Source of the DNA: a virus
Length of the DNA: 64,000 nt
Reading direction: 5' to 3' (one strand)
Virus record (IMG/VR): IMGVR_UViG_3300036806_000149
Location: 20,778-84,777 of that record
Each line of letters begins with the position of its first letter. Positions within the stretch are counted from its first letter, which is position 1. The translations under genes and the position numbers were made by a program. Of the stretch, positions 15,050-23,936 are shown piece by piece. The notes under the pieces were generated by a model, which worked only from the letters and a program-made list of their open reading frames with translations, ran no database searches and had not been told where the DNA came from.

Positions 15050-16613
15050 CGGATCGACGCAAGATTCCTGACGGCTTACCGCCCGAGCGTTGCCATTCGT
15101 CCATCCGCATTGATTCATGACGGGAGAGCTGCTCCAGGAGCTTGTAGTAGGAATCGCGCTCAGATCGATGCGCCGAAGCGAAGATCTCGTGCCGGCGCTG
15201 GCGCTTGCGCCACGTCTTGACGTTCTCATCCTGCTCGATCTCGGCCTCCAGGATCGTGACCTTCACGTCCTTGCCGTGCGAAGACCCCACCAGCAGCGCC
15301 CGCGCCATCTCGTCGGCGGCGAGCTTGCACAGCAGGGAGATCCGCTGATCGCGCGCCCAGCGATAGTCCACGTAGTAGGCAAAGCCGGCGAACGTGCTGT
15401 AGAGGCGTTGCAGCTCCTGGTCAGAGAGCTTGGTCCAGTCCCAGGGCAGCTCGGGGGCGGCGTCGGCGGGCGGCTCGGGAGTGTGCATCCGCTGGCCCGC
15501 AATCTCCTGCTCGACGTCGAGGACCAGCTTTTGATACTCGTCGTCGGAGGGCTCTACCGGCTCTTCAACAGACCGCTCTGGACCAGCTTGCGCCACCGAT
15601 TCGGTTTCATCGGCTGGTTCTTGTGATACCGCCTCAGCAGCTTCTCCTCGCTGCTCAGGTTCGGCATCGGGTGCTTCTGGCCCTTGATCGGCATCCGGTA
15701 CTTCCTCGCCGTCGCCCTCGCCTCCCTCAGCGCTCGGCGCTGGTTCGGGCTCGGCCGGCTCGGCGGCAGGTGCATCCGCTCCCGCTTGCGCTGACGGTGG
15801 CTCTTCTTGGGTCGCACCGGTCTCCTTGATCTGGTCGTGAACGTCCACCAGGCCGTTGAGGATCGTCTGGCGGTTGCGGTGCGTGGACTCATAGGCCCAG
15901 ACGTTTCGGAGCAGCTCGTACAGCTCGCTCAGGTCATAGTCGTCGAGCGCCGCGTTGACGCCCTCGATCACGCCCTGGACCTTCTCGCGGTTATAGCCCT
16001 CCCAGGGTTCGAGCTTGGACAGCTCCTGAAGATCATCGGCGCGGAACGCCTCGGGGGCGTGCTCGACGATGTTGCGAGCGTCCTGGATCTGCTCCTCGGG
16101 CGGAATCTTTTCGGGCTCGCTCGTGGTTTCGGGAGAACTCTGCTCCTCTGGCTCGCTCGATGACGCCGGTGAACTCGTGTCGGTTGACTCGCTGGACTCC
16201 GCCCCGTTGCCGTCCTCGAACTGGGCGGCCATCCGCAGAATCTTTTCCACCTCCGGCCCGCGCACCTGCTGCTCCCAGGCGTCGGTGGCCAGCTCGATCA
16301 GGGCGTTGGCCTCGGCGATCAGCTTGGCGTCCTCGTCGGGGATCGGGCCTTCGAAGCTCCCATCCTGCTTGCCCTGGACGATCAGCTCTCTGGCTTGACT
16401 GGGTTTCATCACTTGTCTCCTGTCACGACCCCAAATGAAATCTCCGATGAACTCCACGCCCGCCGCACCGGCCACGCGATACGCGCTCTCATCGGCCTCT
16501 CCCATGCAGATTGCTGAAAGTGCATCCTCTACCAGTACCTCTGGATCGCCATCTACACCGTAGCTAGAAGCAACTTCGCTGACCGCAACCTGCTCACGCG
16601 GCGAGAGAATCAT
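15039..16613 (-). CDS. Acidic, Pro/Glu-rich phage protein with basic helical C-terminus
   Basis: About 524 residues from ATG 16613 (MILSPREQVAVSEVASSYGV). Residues 1-65 form one small domain; 69-150 are helical (MKPSQARELIVQGKQDGSF); two long disordered Glu/Ser/Pro/Ala stretches follow; the last 150 residues are helical and basic, with WRKRQRRHEIFASAHRSERD. An ATG at 16409 with a strong AGGAGACAAGTG site is an alternative start giving 456 residues. It is cotranscribed with the Cas4-like gene (20-base overlap), so a role in DNA metabolism is plausible. Family unknown. Motif copies lie at 16103 and 16238. Confidence 0.65.
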   Translation of the reverse strand: MILSPREQVAVSEVASSYGVDGDPEVLVEDALSAICMGEADESAYRVAGAAGVEFIGDFIWGRDRRQVMKPSQARELIVQGKQDGSFEGPIPDEDAKLIAEANALIELATDAWEQQVRGPEVEKILRMAAQFEDGNGAESSESTDTSSPASSSEPEEQSSPETTSEPEKIPPEEQIQDARNIVEHAPEAFRADDLQELSKLEPWEGYNREKVQGVIEGVNAALDDYDLSELYELLRNVWAYESTHRNRQTILNGLVDVHDQIKETGATQEEPPSAQAGADAPAAEPAEPEPAPSAEGGEGDGEEVPDADQGPEAPDAEPEQRGEAAEAVSQEPADETESVAQAGPERSVEEPVEPSDDEYQKLVLDVEQEIAGQRMHTPEPPADAAPELPWDWTKLSDQELQRLYSTFAGFAYYVDYRWARDQRISLLCKLAADEMARALLVGSSHGKDVKVTILEAEIEQDENVKTWRKRQRRHEIFASAHRSERDSYYKLLEQLSRHESMRMDEWQRSGGKPSGILRRSGGK

Positions 16614-17646
16614 CGGCGGTCGATGAGATCTTAGCATCCTCCTCCCACTCATCGAGCACGCGCTGACGAGCGGTCTGGTAGTCGTAATCCGGGCGCACCA
16701 GCTTGGCCCGCTCGATACCCACGGAATCCGCGAGCAGCGCCACGCCCTCCTTGAAATCGAGCTGGCACGTCTTCTTGTAGTCACAGAACTGACACGGCGG
16801 ATAGGACCACCGCCAGCCGAAGGGGTGACGCTTCGAAGGATTTTCTTCGGGCAAAACACCGTCGATGAAAAACTTCCGCCACTGCTTGAGCCGCTCGACT
16901 CCCATCTCGAAAAACTTCTCGTCGTAATCGACACGGAACTCGGCCGTGTTGGCCGGATTGTCCCGCGACATGTAGAAGATGATGCCGTGCGTGACTGGTT
17001 GGAGCCCCGGCCACAGCTCGTCTTGAAAATGACGCACGAGCGCGATCTGGACCTTGTTCTGCGAGATGTGAGCCGGATCGGGGCCTCTGAGACCGAGCTG
17101 CATCTTCTCGATGTCCTTGGACTCCTTGGTCTTGATCTCGACCGGGAGCGGCTTCTGCCAGTTGGGCGGCTGGATCACCGAATCGACGGAGGAGGTGAGC
17201 CAGGCGTCTGACCAGGTGAAGCCGGTCTGCACCGCCTCCTCGGGCGACGCCGACAGCAAGATGCCCGCTTCGTGCCACGTCCTGACCAGCTCCACCTCAG
17301 CGTCCTTGCCGGCCTGCATGACGACTCGCGACCGCCGCGAGAAGGGCTCGGCGCTGGGCAGATCCATCATCCGATACAGGGCCTGCCGGCTGCACGCCAT
17401 CGGGTTGTCGCCGGGGAACTGAGAGCCGTGGAAGGACACATGCCAAGCTCGCCCGTGGGGGGAGTCGTCGTCCTGGGAGCGCCAGCGCACGTCCTCGACC
17501 TGGCGATAGGCACTGCGCGTGATCGGGTCCACGGTGCGGATGATCTGGAGCCGGCTGAGAAGTTCCTGGCGCGTGAGCTTGCGCAGTCCGAGCGCCGAGC
17601 GCAGCTTCAGACCGGCCAGCGTGCCCTTGTCGTAGATGTACCTCAT
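16594..17646 (-). CDS. Cas4/RecB-like PD-(D/E)XK exonuclease with Fe-S cysteines
   Basis: Three hundred and fifty residues from ATG 17646 (MRYIYDKGTLAGLK). Cys85 and the C-terminal CQFCDYKKTC (Cys285, 288, 294) make the four-cysteine iron-sulfur set of Cas4/AddB-type nucleases. Between them lie SVDSVI (Asp155) and VEIKTKE (Glu170, Lys172), the PD-(D/E)XK metal and catalytic residues. Such enzymes resect DNA ends. Company with a RecA-like protein, RusA and a gp32-like protein points to phage recombination. There is no CRISPR array here, so it is unlikely to act in adaptation. Confidence 0.85.
   Translation of the reverse strand: MRYIYDKGTLAGLKLRSALGLRKLTRQELLSRLQIIRTVDPITRSAYRQVEDVRWRSQDDDSPHGRAWHVSFHGSQFPGDNPMACSRQALYRMMDLPSAEPFSRRSRVVMQAGKDAEVELVRTWHEAGILLSASPEEAVQTGFTWSDAWLTSSVDSVIQPPNWQKPLPVEIKTKESKDIEKMQLGLRGPDPAHISQNKVQIALVRHFQDELWPGLQPVTHGIIFYMSRDNPANTAEFRVDYDEKFFEMGVERLKQWRKFFIDGVLPEENPSKRHPFGWRWSYPPCQFCDYKKTCQLDFKEGVALLADSVGIERAKLVRPDYDYQTARQRVLDEWEEDAKISSTADDSLAA
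16622..16633 (-). promoter_or_regulatory. Start-associated element TAAGATCTCATC
   Basis: Minus-strand TAAGATCTCATC lies eight bases before ATG 16613, inside the end of the Cas4-like gene. It is identical to the element at 27487-27498 and one base from that at 1664-1675. It could be a -10 box or a regulator site. Confidence 0.4.
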
Positions 17647-17660
17647 GCCGGGACGACAGC

Positions 17661-17945
17661 CTAGTTCTTCTGTGCCTGCGCGGCCAGGTATAGCTCGGTG
17701 CCATCGCGGGCGCGCTTGATGAGGTCTTGGATCTGCGCGTCCGAGTTGTTCTCCTCGACCCAATAGATTCGTTCATCCAGCTTGCCGTCAACGCGCAACA
17801 TCTCGTGGATCAGAACGCCGCCGTGCTCGTTCTTGATGCGCTGGCCCACGGACGAATCCTCCGCGCTCCAGATGTCGCCCAGGTTGGTGCCATACGGGCC
17901 ACGCTCGGGGTAGCTCATCCAGCTCCCCTGAAGATACTCGTTCAT
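17661..17945 (-). CDS. Small hypothetical protein
   Basis: Ninety-four residues (MNEYLQGSWMSYPERGPYGT). A polar N-terminus is followed by a strand-helix region (GVLIHEMLRVDGKLDERIYWVEE) and a helical tail (QIQDLIKRARDGTELYLAAQ). It overlaps the next upstream gene by four bases and lies 14 bases before the exonuclease gene. No family recognised. Confidence 0.65.
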   Translation of the reverse strand: MNEYLQGSWMSYPERGPYGTNLGDIWSAEDSSVGQRIKNEHGGVLIHEMLRVDGKLDERIYWVEENNSDAQIQDLIKRARDGTELYLAAQAQKN

Positions 17946-18133
17946 CTCGATCCTTTCATCTTCTTGTAGTGGCCCACGACTTGGTTGGCTTTCATATGGA
18001 AGTGATTGATCTGCTTCGAGTGCGGCATGATTCTCAGCTCTCCCTTGCCGCGCTCCTCAACTGTGGCGAAAAAGCGTATTCCTCTGATGTCGCAGTCCAC
18101 TATGTCGCCTGCACTGACACTGGTGAGATTCAT
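17942..18133 (-). CDS. Small SH3-like hypothetical protein
   Basis: Sixty-three residues from ATG 18133; AAAGGGTCAT precedes it, favouring this start over one at 18160. The sequence AGDIVDCDIRGIRFFATVEERGKGELRI looks like a small beta-barrel, of a type I recall from actinophage proteins of unknown role. It ends with a His/Lys-rich helix. It overlaps the next gene by four bases (ATGA). Confidence 0.65.
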   Translation of the reverse strand: MNLTSVSAGDIVDCDIRGIRFFATVEERGKGELRIMPHSKQINHFHMKANQVVGHYKKMKGSR

Positions 18134-18179
18134 ATGACCCTTTCTCGCGGAAAGGACCATTGTACCACAAACTATGATC

Positions 18180-19196
18180 TTACCGTCGCGACGCAGCCAG
18201 TGCAGTGTCCTGAATCTTGATCCTCAGATCGAGATCTTCGACAATCAGATCGCGCAGTGCCTGCTGACCATGCAGCTTGCGCTCACCATAGGCATACCGC
18301 CCCTTGGACGTCGTCTCGATGATCCCGTAGTGGCGGGCGGCCTTGATCAGCTCGAAGAGGTCATCGAACCGCATCGAGTCCAGATCGAGGCGCAGCGTGG
18401 CCGTGCGGAACGGACGGCACACGCGAGACTTCTCCACCCGGACCTTGATCTCCATCCCGTTGGGCTCGATCTGCCCCGACATCCCCTTGACCTGGTTGGC
18501 CTTCTCGTCGAGATCGCCCTCGGCGTTGCGCCACAGCCAACTGCCCTTCTTGAACACCACGCTCATCGAGGACTGGTGATCGAGGATGCGCCCGCCGGCG
18601 GGGTCCTCGCCGCCGGTCCGGAAGTTGACCCGGACCTGGTCGATCAGGATCACCGTATTGGCGCTCTGATCAAATCTTTCATTGAGGCGACGGAAAACTT
18701 TCCCCCAGGCACGAGCGTTGATCCCCGGCCGCCAGTCGCGCACGTCGGCGTTCAGCTCATCCTCGGAGACGGCGATCGAGCACGAGTCGATGATGTGGAA
18801 GTGGACCACGCCGAACAGCGCCTCCATCTTCTCCCCGATCTCCTCCACCGTGGTCCCCTCGACCAGCGTCAGCTCGTCGGTATCGAGCCCGATCATCTCC
18901 TTGGCGAACACCGGGTCATACTGCTTCTCGACGTTGTAGTAGGCGCACGTGAAGCCGAGCTTCTGAGCCTCACGGGCGCAGATCAGCGAGCGCAGCGTCT
19001 TGGTCGATGAGTAGCCCCCGTAGAAGCGCGTCCAGCGTCCCACCGGGATACCCCCGCCCATGGCCACGTCCAGCTCCAGCGAGCCGGTGGAGATCCGCGA
19101 GGGATGCTCCATGTCGTTGCCGCGCCGGATGCTGTCGGCGTACTTGCGGTTGATCCGGTTGACGATCTCCTGATACTCATCAGGATGCACGGGCAA
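18180..19196 (-). CDS. RecA-like recombinase/ATPase with altered Walker A
   Basis: Three hundred and thirty-eight residues. The RecA core is recognisable: ISTGSLELDVAMGGGIPVGRW, a P-loop GGYSSTKT (60-67), the glutamate-containing strand YYNVEKQYDP (Glu90) and Walker B HFHIIDSCS (Asp137). The P-loop reads S-T-K-T where RecA has S-G-K-T; Lys66 is kept. It should bind ssDNA and promote strand exchange. It is co-transcribed with polymerase (17-base overlap). The protein lacks a full RecA C-terminus, having instead a helical end (ALRDLIVEDLDLRIKIQDTA). Confidence 0.85.
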   Translation of the reverse strand: MPVHPDEYQEIVNRINRKYADSIRRGNDMEHPSRISTGSLELDVAMGGGIPVGRWTRFYGGYSSTKTLRSLICAREAQKLGFTCAYYNVEKQYDPVFAKEMIGLDTDELTLVEGTTVEEIGEKMEALFGVVHFHIIDSCSIAVSEDELNADVRDWRPGINARAWGKVFRRLNERFDQSANTVILIDQVRVNFRTGGEDPAGGRILDHQSSMSVVFKKGSWLWRNAEGDLDEKANQVKGMSGQIEPNGMEIKVRVEKSRVCRPFRTATLRLDLDSMRFDDLFELIKAARHYGIIETTSKGRYAYGERKLHGQQALRDLIVEDLDLRIKIQDTALAASRR

Positions 19197-22100
19197 GCGC
19201 TTCCTCCTCTCGGGCCAGCTCTTCCATCAACGTCTCGATGCCGATCAGATCCGTGACCACGATCTGGACGTAGCCTTTCCACTCATCCTTCTTGCCGGCC
19301 ACGGAGATGATCTTGCCCACCTGGATGAGATCCTCGAACATCAGCAGCTCGTGCTCCCAGAGCTTGAGGTTGTACGAGTTGGTCCCGAACACGATCGTCA
19401 CGTTGGCAAACGGCGTCTTGCGCTTGGTCTGCTTGCGGACCAGCTTGGTGATCTCGCCGCCCACCGTGACCTCCTCGCCGTTGGCGGCCAGCTCGATCTC
19501 CTCGGAGCTGTAGCTATTATGTAGGATGAACTCCTGCTGTTCATCAGTCATAGACAAGGTGGACACGGGCAGGTTGAGCAGCGCGGCCTGACCTTGCATC
19601 AGCGCCAGCGGCGCGGGCTCGCCGGTGACCTCGGGGATCTCGCGCTGCTTCTTGATCTTCGTGTTGTGCTTGAGGTGCTCCCACACGGTCCACGAGACCG
19701 CCCTCTTGGAGCCCACCTTGGGCACCGTGGAGAGCATGTAGGCGCGCTCAGCCAGCTCGTCACAGGCTCCGGATTCGATCAGCGGCTTGTGCGGGATCGC
19801 CACCGCCATCACCTCCTCGATCGAGTGAAACGGCCGCAGCTTGAGAATCTTTTCGGCCGCCTGGCCGCCGACGCCCTTGATCGCCATCAGCCCCAGCACG
19901 AGCCGGCCCTCATCGTCCACCGTATAGCCCGCATCAGAAGCGTTGATGTCGGGCATCACGATCTCGATCCCCAGCAGCTTGGCCTCGCGCAGCGCCGACT
20001 TGCACTTCTCGTCGTCGTCCTCGTAGGTGAGAAACGCGGCGTAGAACTCGGCCGGGTAGTTGGCCTTGAGGTACATGTCCTGGTACGCCTGGAGCGCGTA
20101 GCAGGCCGAGTGGGACTTATTGAAGCCGTACTGCCCGAACCCCAGCAGCTTGTCCCAGATCTCCTGGGCCAGCGGCCGGGGGATGTCTCGCGCGTCGGTG
20201 CCGGCGAACCACTTGGCCTCATAGCGGCGCATGAAGTCCTGGGCCACCGTGCCGCCCCGGATGCGGTACAGCTTGCCCATCGCCTTGCGCATGTCGTCGG
20301 CCTCGCCCCCGGAGAAGCCCCCGAGCTGCTTGGCCACCTCCATCACCTGCTCCTGGTAGGCGATCAGACCGTGAGTCTCAGACAGCACCGGCTCGACCAG
20401 CGGGTGCCAGTACTCGAAGTCCTGATGGCCGTGCTTGCGCTTGGCGTAGTCCCAGGTCACCCCGCCCTTCATCGCGCCGGGGCGATACAGCGCGTTGGCG
20501 GCGGTCAGATCGAGCGCGTAGGAGGGGTGGATCTCGCGGAGGAGGTTGGTGATCCCGCGCGAGCCGAACTGAAAGATTCCGGTCGTGTAGCCGTCACAGA
20601 AGCGCTCCATCACGACGGCCTCGACGGCCTCGGGGTCGCGCAGGGCATCGAGCTTGTTGAGATCGATCCACTCACCGGTGCGCTCCAGGATGAGCTGGCA
20701 GGCGTACTCGTGCTTGGACAGCCCGGTGATCCCCAGACAGTCGAGCTTGACGAAGCCGTGATCCGAGACGGCGGGGAAGTCGGCGGCGTCAGACCACGAG
20801 GTGACCAGATCGCCCTTCTTACCCCGCTCCAGGGCCATGTACTCGTTGACCGGACCGGGGGTGATGATGATCCCGGCGGCGTGCTTGCCAGCGTTGGCCA
20901 CGAGCCCTTCGAGCGCCAGGGCGTGCTTCCACAGCTCGGGATAGGCGTCGCGGAAGGCCGTCAGCGTGTCGTTGATCGGGATCAGCTCCTCCAGCTTGGT
21001 GGCCTCGGAGTCCTGGCGAATGTCGATCGTGTCGGTGACCTCCTTGGCGTCCATCCAAGGAACGTCGAACACCCGGCACAGATCCTGGATCACCTTGCGT
21101 GGCTGGAAGGTGGAGTGGGTGATGATGTCGGCGACGTGATCCTGCCCATAGCGTTTCGCCAAGTACGCCTTCACCTCGGCTCGGCGCTCGGAATCGAAGT
21201 CGAGATCGATATCTGGGAGCCCCTTACGGGTGGGGTTGAGGAAGCGCTCGAACAACAATCCGTAGCTGATCGGGTCAATGGCGGTGATCCCTATCAAATA
21301 GGAGATCAGACAGCCGGCGGCTGAACCCCGCCCCAAGCCCACACGGATGCCCTGAGACTTGGCCCAGCGGCATACATCGCCTACCATCACGAAGTAGTCG
21401 ATCACGCCCTTGGCCAGGAGCATTTCCCACTCGGAATTGGCGCGCTCGACGTAGAGATCGTACGACCACTTCTCCCAGTGCTCGGGCGGATATTCTTCAC
21501 GCAGCCGCTTCAGGCCCTCAGAAATCCAGGTCTGGAGCGTGGTTGCGCTCTCCTGTGGGGACTCAGAAACTTTCGGCAGCTTGTTCGAGCGATCGAGCAG
21601 AAACGGCGACGTGCGCTGGACGAACACCGTGGTGTTGGCGATCGCCTCATCGACGACGCCGAGCGAAATTCTCGGATGGTGCTTCTCGAACCACAGGCGC
21701 ATCTCCTCCTCGTGGGCGAGGTAGAGCGTCGGCGTCAGCTCGGCTAGATAGCCGGCCTTGCCACACTCGATGTCCTTGGCGACCTGCTTGAGCGAGGAGT
21801 TCTCGCCCATGATCTTGGCGATTCGCTGAGTCTCAGCAAGTTCTCGGATCGGGAAGTGGGCGTCGTTGGTGGCCAGCAGCGGGATCGAGCGCTCCTGCGC
21901 GATCGACACCAGCTCGACGTTGAGCGTGCGCTGGTCATCGAAGTCATGCGGCATCAGCTCGACCCAGAAGTCGTCGCCGAAAAGATTCAGCATCCGCGAG
22001 ACGTAGTCCTTGACCGCGACGCTATCGCCGCCCTTGACCAGATGCGCGAGCCACGAGGAGAAACAGGCCGAGGAAGCCACCAGCCCGTCCCGATGGCGCT

Positions 22101-22485
22101 CCAGCAGCTCGTCATCGACGCACGGATACTGGTAGAAGCCGCCGCCGTCCTCGACCTCGGCGAAGGCTTCGGAGACGAGCCGAAGCAGGCTGTGCCAGCC
22201 CTTCAAGTTCCTGGCGTAGAGACACAGATGCCACGCCCGGCGATCCTTGAAGCGCTTGGCCAGCTTCCGGTTGGGCCTGTAGTAAGCCTCCACACCGACT
22301 ATAGGAAGGATGTGTACGTCTCTACACGCCTTGATGTGGTGAAGCGCACCAGACATGGTGCCATGGTCGGTGAGTGCCAGCGCACCCTGACCAAGCTGGG
22401 CGGCCCTGTCGGCGTACTGCTTGGCTGTACCTATGCCATCCAGGCGACTGTACTCAGAGTGGCGATGCAGATGTACGAAGCTCAT
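19180..22485 (-). CDS. dnaE: DNA polymerase III alpha subunit (DnaE type) with PHP domain
   Basis: 1101 residues. The N-terminal PHP domain shows HLHRHSEYSRLDG and ALTDHGTMSGALHH with metal-binding His/Asp residues. The family C catalytic core has GLGRGSAAGCLISY and LPDIDLDFDSERR (aspartates near 425), then GKHAAGIII, NKSHSACYALQAYQ and helix-hairpin-helix-like GVGGQAAEKIL. The C-terminal OB-fold region includes VTVGGEITKLVRKQTKRK. It is the phage's replicative polymerase. Some actinophages carry DnaE-like enzymes in place of family A. It overlaps the RecA-like gene and the next small gene. Confidence 0.95.
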   Translation of the reverse strand: MSFVHLHRHSEYSRLDGIGTAKQYADRAAQLGQGALALTDHGTMSGALHHIKACRDVHILPIVGVEAYYRPNRKLAKRFKDRRAWHLCLYARNLKGWHSLLRLVSEAFAEVEDGGGFYQYPCVDDELLERHRDGLVASSACFSSWLAHLVKGGDSVAVKDYVSRMLNLFGDDFWVELMPHDFDDQRTLNVELVSIAQERSIPLLATNDAHFPIRELAETQRIAKIMGENSSLKQVAKDIECGKAGYLAELTPTLYLAHEEEMRLWFEKHHPRISLGVVDEAIANTTVFVQRTSPFLLDRSNKLPKVSESPQESATTLQTWISEGLKRLREEYPPEHWEKWSYDLYVERANSEWEMLLAKGVIDYFVMVGDVCRWAKSQGIRVGLGRGSAAGCLISYLIGITAIDPISYGLLFERFLNPTRKGLPDIDLDFDSERRAEVKAYLAKRYGQDHVADIITHSTFQPRKVIQDLCRVFDVPWMDAKEVTDTIDIRQDSEATKLEELIPINDTLTAFRDAYPELWKHALALEGLVANAGKHAAGIIITPGPVNEYMALERGKKGDLVTSWSDAADFPAVSDHGFVKLDCLGITGLSKHEYACQLILERTGEWIDLNKLDALRDPEAVEAVVMERFCDGYTTGIFQFGSRGITNLLREIHPSYALDLTAANALYRPGAMKGGVTWDYAKRKHGHQDFEYWHPLVEPVLSETHGLIAYQEQVMEVAKQLGGFSGGEADDMRKAMGKLYRIRGGTVAQDFMRRYEAKWFAGTDARDIPRPLAQEIWDKLLGFGQYGFNKSHSACYALQAYQDMYLKANYPAEFYAAFLTYEDDDEKCKSALREAKLLGIEIVMPDINASDAGYTVDDEGRLVLGLMAIKGVGGQAAEKILKLRPFHSIEEVMAVAIPHKPLIESGACDELAERAYMLSTVPKVGSKRAVSWTVWEHLKHNTKIKKQREIPEVTGEPAPLALMQGQAALLNLPVSTLSMTDEQQEFILHNSYSSEEIELAANGEEVTVGGEITKLVRKQTKRKTPFANVTIVFGTNSYNLKLWEHELLMFEDLIQVGKIISVAGKKDEWKGYVQIVVTDLIGIETLMEELAREEEALARAS

Positions 22486-22670
22486 CTGCCGCGACCACCT
22501 CTATCCGCATCGTCATCCAGGATCGTCACCATCCGCGCAGCGATCGGCTCCAACACCTTGGCCAGCGCGATCAGCCCGTAGCCCACGGCCTGGCCGGCCT
22601 TGACTTCAGCCGACTGCACTGAGCCGCCGAGCTGGTCGATCTTTTGCTCCATCTCATCGAGCAGGTTCAT
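22482..22670 (-). CDS. Small helical protein upstream of dnaE
   Basis: Sixty-two residues (MNLLDEMEQKIDQLGGSVQS). An amphipathic N-terminal helix is followed by a hydrophobic Gly/Ala helix (GQAVGYGLIALAKVLEPIAARMV) and an Asp/Arg-rich end. It overlaps dnaE by four bases (ATGA). No family recognised; co-expression suggests a replication accessory role. The 112 bases up to 22783 are noncoding and unremarkable. Confidence 0.6.
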   Translation of the reverse strand: MNLLDEMEQKIDQLGGSVQSAEVKAGQAVGYGLIALAKVLEPIAARMVTILDDDADRGGRGR

Positions 22671-22782
22671 TGCCCGTCCGTCTTCTGAGAGTCAGAAAAT
22701 GACCGAATGTGGTGAATCATGCCCGGGCATCATCGCAGACACCGCACCCCAGAGATAGAGCGCGGTGTCATGCGAGATCGGC

Positions 22783-23115
22783 TCAGGCGGCGGAGAGCTT
22801 GACCTTGGTCTTGGTCTGGATGTCCGCCGTGACGCGCGCCAGGTTGCGGTTGGGAACCACGACGAAGGTGATTCCCTGAGCGTCATAAGTTCCGTGCTGC
22901 TCGCGCATGTCCTCGATGTACGCCTCGATCGCCTCGCTGGCGTTACGACCTTCGTACTTGCCCAGAATCTTCAGCGTGCCATCTTCGTCCTCGTTGAAGA
23001 CGTGGTAGAGCGCCTTGCCTCGCCCGTTGGTTGCCGGCTGCTGACGAGCCGGCGTACCCCGAGCGTTCTTTCGAGTGGGACGCTTGCGCGTCGAAGCGGT
23101 TGCCGTGTTGGCCAT
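22783..23115 (-). CDS. Small protein with basic tail and ferredoxin-like core
   Basis: One hundred and ten residues from ATG 23115; AGGACAGATCA lies upstream. Residues 1-35 are basic and disordered (STRKRPTRKNARGTPARQQP). A compact domain follows, YHVFNEDEDGTLKILGKYEGRNASEAIEAYIEDM...GITFVVVPNRN, resembling small proteins found in phages and actinobacteria. Possibly nucleic-acid binding. It follows the gp32-like gene by 29 bases. Confidence 0.65.
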   Translation of the reverse strand: MANTATASTRKRPTRKNARGTPARQQPATNGRGKALYHVFNEDEDGTLKILGKYEGRNASEAIEAYIEDMREQHGTYDAQGITFVVVPNRNLARVTADIQTKTKVKLSAA

Positions 23116-23144
23116 TGATCTGTCCTGTTCTAGAGAAGTTGAAC

Positions 23145-23879
23145 TCATGTTCGGTTACGCATGAAGGGATTGACCCGCTGCGTAGGTTGGGAATTTCCAC
23201 CCTGGCCGTGGCCGGCGTCATTGCCGCCAACGGCATGACCGAGATCTTTGAGGAAGTCCTCATAGGAACCGGGCGTGACCTGCGGAGTCAGGTCGTTCTT
23301 CTCCGCCGCCAGCTTTTCTTCCTCCTCGGTCATCTCCTGCGCGCCGGAATCAACGTCCTCCGGTGCGATGTGGTACTTGGTGTCCAACTTCTCACCCTTG
23401 CGCTTGATCTTGAAGCGCCGCGAGCGCAGCCCCCGATAGTTGACGTTGATCTCATCCAGCTCCTCGAAGAGCCGAATGCCAGACACCCAGACGGCCACCT
23501 GGGGCTTGCGGGAGATGATGACCGGGTCTCCCACCCGGTCCTTCACGATCCGGTTGTTCGAGTCGCGCTTGAATACCGGGGCGTCGAACCAGATGAGGTT
23601 GATGAAGCCCTGGAAGCGACGGGGTAGATCGCGCTCGCAGCCGGGGCACGGTGTCCCGTCGCGCTCCTGATCGAGACACGGGACGTTGCGGCCGAACTGC
23701 CGGCCCTCCACCGGAATCTCGTGCATCTGAGCCCAGTGAATATCGTCGTCCTGCTCTAAGAAGCGAACGATGGCCTCGTCTCCGGAACGGATCTGAAAGC
23801 GGAGATATCCTCCGCCTTGCGCGCGCCGAGCCTCTACTTCAGCCGACGCTTCGCGTACTCCAGCGAACCCTCTTGGCAT
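23145..23879 (-). CDS. Putative single-stranded DNA-binding protein (gp32-like, zinc site)
   Basis: Two hundred and forty-four residues after AAGGAGACCGAG. An OB-like core begins at GYLRFQIRSGDEAIVRFLEQ. CLDQERDGTPCPGCERDLPRR provides a Cys cluster suited to zinc, as in T4 gp32-type proteins. LDTKYHIAPED and an acidic Glu-rich linker follow, and the tail is Gly/Asn/Gln-rich, ending NPFMRNRT. Architecture (OB, zinc, acidic flexible tail) and location between primase and polymerase genes support an SSB role in replication. The family match is by appearance only. Confidence 0.65.
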   Translation of the reverse strand: MPRGFAGVREASAEVEARRAQGGGYLRFQIRSGDEAIVRFLEQDDDIHWAQMHEIPVEGRQFGRNVPCLDQERDGTPCPGCERDLPRRFQGFINLIWFDAPVFKRDSNNRIVKDRVGDPVIISRKPQVAVWVSGIRLFEELDEINVNYRGLRSRRFKIKRKGEKLDTKYHIAPEDVDSGAQEMTEEEEKLAAEKNDLTPQVTPGSYEDFLKDLGHAVGGNDAGHGQGGNSQPTQRVNPFMRNRT

Positions 23880-23936
23880 CTCGGTCTCCTTGGGTGTTGT
23901 TTGGGCTGGGGTTGTTTTGGGTGATTTATTGAGATC

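Noticed and set aside
16614-16934. N-terminal extension of the acidic protein into the exonuclease gene
   Set aside because: The extra 107 residues are Ser/Arg-rich and lie entirely within the Cas4-like gene in another frame. Starts at 16613 or 16409 are better.
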